Shown piece after piece: positions 58,465 through 64,000 of a stretch of 64,000 nucleotides of DNA. This stretch comes from Ustilaginoidea virens. Its lineage: Eukaryota; Ascomycota; Sordariomycetes; Hypocreales; Clavicipitaceae. The number at the start of each line of letters is the position of its first letter. The stretch's first letter is position 1. A program made the position numbers and the translations under genes. The DNA lies in assembly GCF_000687475.1 (NCBI RefSeq), contig NC_057319.1, positions 1,612,001-1,676,000 on the forward strand, given 5' to 3'. The notes under the pieces are model-generated. The model made no database searches, was not told the DNA's origin, and saw only the letters and a list, made by a program, of their open reading frames with translations.

Positions 58465-61400
58465 AGTATTCTTCCCTAGATGGCCCGCAGTAGGTGATTT
58501 ATAGCATCGCTATATAACTATAGTAGTTAGGGGTTTAAAAGAAGGGAGCTATATCCGCCCCCGGTAGAGAAGCGCGCCGTAGGCATTTAGGGTGCAATCT
58601 GCAATCTATTCCCTTATTGAAGCCTCGGTTGGAAAATATCTTTTGCCTTTCGCTACTGCTACCTAGTGTGCCCTATATATTTCATCCGCAGCCATAGCCT
58701 GATCCCAGAGTGCCTAGAGGTGAGAGTTGGCGAAAATGCGCGAGCTATTAGGTAAGCTAAATCCCGAAGGTATAGCTATAGGAACCGGTTCGGTAGTCGA
58801 ATCTAGGTAGAGTACTAAGATCGATAGCGATTTTAAGATCTGGCCAATCCTTAGTGTTGCGCTACCGGCTTCCTATTCCTATCGAGATAGAGTATTAGGG
58901 TATTAAGCCTGCGACCCCGGCCTATACCAGAGATGGAAAATAAAGAGCGCCAGTATTTCGGCCCATCTAGCCTGCCGTTCTAACATCTCACAGGGTCGAG
59001 TAAAGTACTCCAGATTCTTATAGTCTCTTATATGCCCCGCGGCATCGGCAATTCCGGACATATCTCGCCACCGCTAAAGACATATTATCGAAGTAGTAGT
59101 CTCAATATAACAACTAGAATGTAGTATTCTTCCCTAGATGGCCCGCAGTAGGTGATTTATAGCATCGCTATATAACCGTAGTAGTTAAGGGTTCAAAAGA
59201 AGGGAACTATATCCGCCCCCAGTAGAGAAGCGCACTATAGGCATTTAGGGTGTAATCTATAATCTATTCCCTTATTAAAGCCTCGGTTAGAAAATGTCTC
59301 TCGCCTTTTACTACTGCTACCTAGTATGCCCTATATATTTTATCTGTAGCTATAGCTTGATCCTAGAGTGCCTAGAGGTAAGAGTCGGCGAAAATATATA
59401 AGCTATTAGGTAAGCTAAATCCCAAAGGTATAGCTATAGGAACTAATTCGGTAGTTAAGTCTAGGTAGAATACTAAAATCGATAGTAGTTTTAAGATCTA
59501 GCTAATCCTTAGTATCGCACTATTAGCTTCCTATTCCTATTAAGATAGAGTGTTAGGGCATTAAGCCTACGACCCTAGCTTATACTAGAGATAGAAATTA
59601 AAGAGCGTTAGTATTTCGGCCTATTTAGCCTACCGTTCTAATATCTTATAAAATCAAGCAAAATACTCTAGATTCTTATAGTTTATAAGAATAGTAAATA
59701 GGGAGGCTATTAATCGGAATTCGGCTAACTATACCTTAAGATAAAAGATAATAGTAAGAAGCTCTTTATCGTGAATTATATAGTTCCATTCGGTATCTAT
59801 TAGGCGTATAAAATAGTATATAATAGGGTAGAAGACTTTATCCTCCTTAATTTAAAAGAGGTAGCTACTAAAAGCAATACTAAAGCTATCCACTTTAAGA
59901 ATCGTCTCTTTATTAGGGTCCTATTAAGCGAGAACTAAATATAAAATAAAATAATATTTAAGCGCTTAGAATGCCTCTTCTTCCTTATCTAACTATTAGA
60001 AGGGAACCCCCTTTTTTATTAAATTAATTAAGGGTTTAGCAAATTAGGAGAAATTAGGGATAAAATCGCAATAAAAATTTATAAAGCCGAAGAAGCTTTA
60101 GACCCTTTTTAGTTTCATAGGGGCTTCCTAGTTTTAAATAGCCTTAATCTTTTTAGGGTTTAGGCGGATTTCTTTTCCTACCGTTATAATATAACCTAAA
60201 TACTAGACCTCTATTACAGCAAAATTATACTTCTCTAAGTCTAGATTAAGACCGATATCTTAAAATTGTTAGAGTATATCCTTAATATATCCTATATAAT
60301 CCTCCTTCGATCCTAAAGTATAAATAAAGATATTATTAAGGTATATAATCGCAAAATCCCTAAGTATATTCCCTAAGGCCCTATTAATATATTATTAGAA
60401 TATTATAGGGGCTTTAGTAAGGCTAAAAGGCATTATAAGCCACTAAAAGAGACTAAATCGTATACAGAATGCAATAAGGTATTTATCGCCTTCTATAATA
60501 CGGATTTTATAGAATACTATATATATATCGACTTTAGTAAATTACTTTACTTAAGATAAAGATTATAAGGTCTCTTTAATTAGCAGGAGGGAATATCGGT
60601 CTTAGGCTATAACCTTATTTAGGGCTCGGTAATCTATATAAAAACGCTACTTTCTATTCCCCTTCCTAATTAAAAGAATTAAAGCTACTGCCGATAAAAA
60701 GCTTGCCTAAATCTATCCCTTATCTATAAGGTTGGTTACCTATCTCCGAACCTTAAGTAGCTAGTCCTATAGTATATTACATAATAGGCCCTAAGGTAGG
60801 TCTAATATACTTCTATTTAAGGCCTTCTTAAGCCGAATATAATAGTCTAATATACCCCAATATAGAAGAAGGCTAAAGGCCTTTTCCTTATTAAATAGGT
60901 TACTAAATTCCTATAACTCTAAGGGTAATACCTATAGCTTCTATAGAGATAATATAGGGTCCTAATACGGCGGAAGCATAATACGGAGGATATATATTAT
61001 CTCTTATAGGCTTATAGTAATAAAAAGGGTCGATTAATCCTTAAAATGCTTCGCCTGCTAAAGCATACTATAGAAGACTAAACTAAAAATATTAACCGTA
61101 GCGGGGCCAGACTATTATACTACTAATTCCTAAATAATAAGATTGCCTACCGCTCTAATCTTTATCTAATATTATTTCGCTTGTAATATTATATTATGGT
61201 ATTCTATTTAAAGGAGACCTAAGATAATATTATAGGTAAGGCCTAGGATTATATAAAGTATAACCGTAAAAGGCTAGCCGTTAATATCGATATCTATATA
61301 AATGATATATATAATAAAGGAAGTCGCTTCCCTATATTCCCTTAAACGGCTCTAAATCTCTATTGCTATTCCGATTATCCTATATTATAGCAAGCGGATA

Positions 61401-61560
61401 GATTAAAGACCTAACTATTATACCATTTTTTCGCTTATAGCGCTATAGTAATTATAACCCAAGTCGATTAAGGTATTAATAAAAGTATAAGATTTATATA
61501 ATATTGGTATTAAAAAGGGGTGCCTATTTATATATTCTATAATCTTTTTTATCTTTTTTA
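58465..61560 (-). pseudogene. RNase H/integrase junction copies, RNase H, RT and protease of J, right block
   Basis: Copies 2 and 3 of the triplication to about 59690 (copy 2 reads RQARWAEILALF and YRPGS, the RNase H-integrase connection). RNase H at about 59940-59690 (DSFSIAFSSYLF, HDKELLTIIFYL, NYKNLEYF). RT at about 60720-60290 (DYRALNKVIA, KGNRK) with YLNN instead of YLDD, so both catalytic Asp are lost. A protease remnant is expected at about 61500-61420. Heavily mutated. Confidence 0.78.
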
Positions 61561-62784
61561 TATAAGGTCCTTTTTATAATCGATTAGGATTCTAAGTATA
61601 TACTTTAAGCCCTTTTGTAAGATTAGGCTTAAAGGCTAGTCTTTTCCCTAAGAGTTATTACTATTATTATCTTTAGCGGCCTAGGAGTCTACTATAGCCA
61701 CTTTAATTATTCCCAGTCTATAGGCCTTTTATAAACGGCATTTCTATATATAATAGGTAGAAGCACTATAATAAAGGTATAGATCTTTCTCCTATTGCTT
61801 GTTTAGGACCTCTTATAAGACTCATTCAGTTATATATTACTTACTCTTTAAAGCAAGCTAGTTAATACTTATTATCCGCATATTACCCTCTATATCCTGG
61901 TTATTATTTTATCGGTCGCAAGGAGGGCTAGGCTAGCACCTAAACATTAGGCTAATCTTAAGGTCAATAGCAATCTAACGGTAGTAGTTAACTACTAGGT
62001 AGTAATTATTATAGGAGACCCTAAGTCCGATAATCTTATCGGCTATCCTAGCATTTAATATAAAGCAGAGGTATTTAAGTTTCACTTCCTTAGGCTAGCT
62101 AATTCCTCCTATAAGTGCTAGTTTTTCCTTAAATTAGATAAAAAAGGCAGTAAAAGGTTCTTTAAGGCCTTAGCATAAAGAGTGCTTAAATTTAATAATT
62201 ATACAATCCTATCGATATAGATCCTTAAAAAGATATTAAAGGTATTTAAAGAACTTTATTATATTATAATCGCAGGCCTTACTATTCTCAAAAAAAGCTG
62301 CGACTTATAATTAGACCGTAGAAAATAGGTTCTAAAAGATAAATATTTACTATATCTTTTTATCCCTAATAAAATCCTTATCGACCTCTAGCTTATATTG
62401 CATAAAGGTTCGCCAGGCTATAAATATTATCTTTTTGCCGTTAAAAGGGTCTCCTATTGGGATCGGCTTATGCTTAGGTTAGGTATAAGCCGTATCGAGA
62501 GTAGTAAAAGGGATAGGTCCGCCCTATTATATTACCGGGACTAGTTAGTATTCCGGTTAGGATTTACTTACCTACTCTGCGAGATAGGCTTATAAAGAGT
62601 TCATCTGCGATTAAATCTATTACATTCCCTCAGAAAGTTACTGCATTTAGGTATGTATATTATATCGGGGGCGCTACTGCCCCGTACTGTCTGCCCCTAT
62701 CTTATTAGGCGTGCTTATTTCGATATCGTATAATACTTGCATTATTAGTTCTATAACATAGAGTTATAATAGTAAGGCTGAGAG
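61561..62784 (-). pseudogene. gag of chromovirus J, degenerate
   Basis: Retrotransposon Gag core at about 62290-62080: NSKACDYN, KFFKYL.YLFKDLYR, KFKHSLC.GLKEPFTAFF, FKEKLALIGGI. This corresponds to the gag region of C. The start and C-terminal zinc knuckle were not located with confidence. Confidence 0.65.
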
Positions 62785-62796
62785 AGTCTATTTAAA
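62785..62796 (-). promoter_or_regulatory. Putative self-primer binding site of chromovirus J
   Basis: Bases abutting the 5' LTR read TTTAAATAGACT on the minus strand; 11 of them (TTAAATAGACT) are the reverse complement of AGTCTATTTAA within the LTR (minus strand 62857-62847), 61 nt from the LTR edge as in C. Confidence 0.65.
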
Positions 62797-63040
62797 TATA
62801 AAGGACTGACCCTAGGGCGGCTGCAAATAGGCATCGATAATATATATTAAATAGACTAAAGAGGAAGGGGAAGGATCTAAATAGGAACCTTCTATCTAGT
62901 CTATTTATATCCCAATCGTAATACGTATCGGAGTCCTAGTATAGTCCTATAACTCCGTCTATCGCCCTTCTTAGGCTAGACACGGGCGCAGCCCGAGACC
63001 TAGCTATATTGTAGCGCGGGCGTAGCCCGTGCCTGTAATA
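62797..63040 (-). repeat. 5' LTR of chromovirus J (244 bp)
   Basis: Uninterrupted LTR. A consensus TATAAATAG box lies on the minus strand at 62909-62901 and the presumed RNA start at 62857. It contains the empty TA site (62926-62927) used by mariner in the other LTR. Confidence 0.9.
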
Positions 63041-63660
63041 ACGACCCCTTTATAGCAAGGCACTTTAATGAGTCTAAGCAGGCACTTTTACTACTAATGC
63101 TAAAGAATAGCTGTAGTGAAGAAGCTGCAGAGGCTATAGACTGGTGTAATAACCCAGAGGAAGCTTACCTTTTATTAGTAGCCCAGTATTGCCACTCACC
63201 AGAAGTACAGCGGGCACACTTATACCCTACCTTTCACACCCTTATATTTACCGGTTATAAAGGCACTTTAGAGGCTTTTAACAGCGAATTTAACAGCTAT
63301 ATTTCTCGCCTTAAAATTCTAGGTTCTAAGATCGACTCTTTCGACCAAGTTAACCAGTATCTTTAGGCTATAGAGGGGGTATTTACCCGCTGGACGGAAC
63401 GCCAACGCTCTATAATTAGGGCATATAGCGCCCAGGGTGTTATTAACAGCAGCAAATTTAACCTCTAGTATTTTATGGTTGACCTACTAAAAGAACAGCG
63501 TTCTAAAGGGTCTAATAAGGTGGCTGCTAATAATAACCCCAAACAGCTTAAGGCTTCCAAGGACTCTAAAAATAAAGGGTCTACTAATGCCGCTTCTACT
63601 ACTAATAATAGCAAGAATAATTCTACTAATAATAGGAAAAAAAAGCAGCAATAGAAGAAG
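63041..63660 (+). pseudogene. gag of element I, second part
   Basis: Resumes in the Gag core after the acgac target duplication. An open stretch at 63097-63366 carries EAIDWCNNPEEAYLLL and GYKGTLEAFNSEF. TAG codons at 63364 and 63466 stand where D has TGG/CAG. It ends in the basic tail NNSTNNRKKKQQ near 63650. No zinc knuckle. Confidence 0.83.
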
Positions 63661-64000
63661 AAATAAAACTCTAATAATAGCAGCAAACAGCAAGATGTTG
63701 AGGCCTTTATTATAGGCAACTATAATACCTAGGATACTAATATATCCTATTCTTCTTCTTCTACTATATCCACTGATATAAGCTATAGTGCTAAATTAGG
63801 CGGTAGGACCCCGAAAAATGCCCTCCTTTACGATATAAGTTCCACTTATTATATTGTTAATGATAAGAAGCATTTCACCACTTTTCACTATTTTAAGAAG
63901 AATGATAAGCCTGTAATTACTACTAGTGGCGGCCCTATTTCCCCTACTAGTTAAGGCATAGCACGATTTACTGTACTACAGGGCATTAATCCTACGAAAT
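63661..64000 (+). pseudogene. Start of pol (protease) of element I, cut by the window edge
   Basis: Homologous to the protease region of G. The active-site motif reads DISSTYY at about 63832, where G has DIGSTYH and B has DTGSTCH, so three positions have changed. It continues beyond the window. Confidence 0.8.

Larger units (their letters stand above)
52430..59690 (-). repeat. Local triplication in pol of J (interrupted by M)
   Basis: Three copies of a 0.55-0.67 kb segment: about 52430-52998, about 52998-53078 plus 58465-59030, and about 59030-59690. Shared landmarks are atatctcgccacc, agtattcttccctagatgg and cctataccagagatgg. The junctions differ: the first copy breaks after agagatgga, the second after agattcttatagtct. 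C has a single copy (about 8330-9050). Copies 1 and 3 are more mutated than copy 2. Confidence 0.8.
32412..63040 (-). mobile_element. Ty3/gypsy chromovirus J, host of the mariner/K/L stack and of M
   Basis: Minus-strand element with 244-bp LTRs: left 32412-32542 plus 48934-49046, right 62797-63040. It is flanked by acgac. It is related to C in LTR, polypurine tract and coding order but has about 2.2 kb extra between chromodomain and 3' LTR and a local triplication at the RNase H/integrase junction. Nested insertions are mariner in the left LTR and M in the pol region. All domains are degenerate. Confidence 0.9.
31107..64000 (+). mobile_element. Copia-1 element I, interrupted by chromovirus J, runs off the window
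   Basis: Primer-binding site, leader and start of gag at 31107-32411, then J (32412-63040), then gag, basic tail and protease from 63041 to the window end. J is flanked by acgac (32407-32411 and 63041-63045). The gag is of the long, core-containing type. Confidence 0.88.

Noticed and set aside
1..64000. A host gene cluster or defence-type operon
   Set aside because: Every stretch I could place belongs to a transposable element; no unassigned long frame with a host-type domain was found.

Overview
The window is fungal repeat DNA, most likely from a filamentous ascomycete (Pezizomycotina). I find no host gene in it. Nearly every base belongs to a transposable element: Ty1/copia and Ty3/gypsy (chromovirus) LTR retrotransposons and one Tc1/mariner DNA transposon, inserted into one another. 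Almost all copies carry C-to-T/G-to-A transitions, mostly CpA to TpA (TpG to TpA on the other strand). These turn Gln and Trp codons into TAG/TAA and ATG into ATA, as expected of repeat-induced point mutation (RIP) or a similar process. The element letters (A to M) and the family name Copia-1 are mine.

Left third (1-18433), mostly minus strand. Copia-1 element A (1-2152) sits in the reverse transcriptase of element B. B (2153-13314) carries chromovirus C (6091-12502) in its 5' leader, and C has a solo Copia-1 LTR (6206-6970) in its left LTR. B sits in the integrase of D (13315-17105). D sits in an LTR of E (17106-17274), which sits in the RNase H of F (17275-18433). F also holds a plus-strand solo LTR (17492-18177). 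The far ends of A, B, D and E lie left of the window.

Middle (18434-32411), plus strand. Element H (18434-31106) has the short element G (18916-24177) in its 5' LTR. The 3' LTR of H is followed directly by the primer-binding site and leader of element I, so H and I form a tandem array sharing one LTR.

Right half (32412-64000). Chromovirus J (32412-63040, minus) is inserted in the gag of I, which resumes at 63041. The left LTR of J holds a Tc1/mariner element (32543-48931), which holds copia K (33909-48894, minus), which holds copia L (35291-42794, minus). This makes five levels: L in K in mariner in J in I. The body of J also holds M (53079-58464, plus), a close sister of G. Target-site duplications or an empty site support the complete insertions.

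Most notable points: (1) G and M are separately inserted sisters sharing two in-frame deletions of 759 and 588 bp relative to B that remove the integrase core and the RT fingers, and the B/G/M lineage also lacks the gag core, so this looks like a trans-mobilised non-autonomous family; (2) C and J each have bases abutting the 5' LTR complementary to a stretch 61 nt inside that LTR, different in sequence but matched within each element, as expected of Tf1/sushi-type self-priming; (3) J carries about 2.2 kb between pol and its 3' LTR that C lacks, with a possible antisense reading frame; (4) the mariner transposase has a clear 61-bp spliceosomal intron and RIP-type changes in two of three catalytic acids; (5) Copia-1 and L have a primer-binding site matching the anticodon stem-loop of initiator tRNA-Met, the half-tRNA mode known from Drosophila copia.
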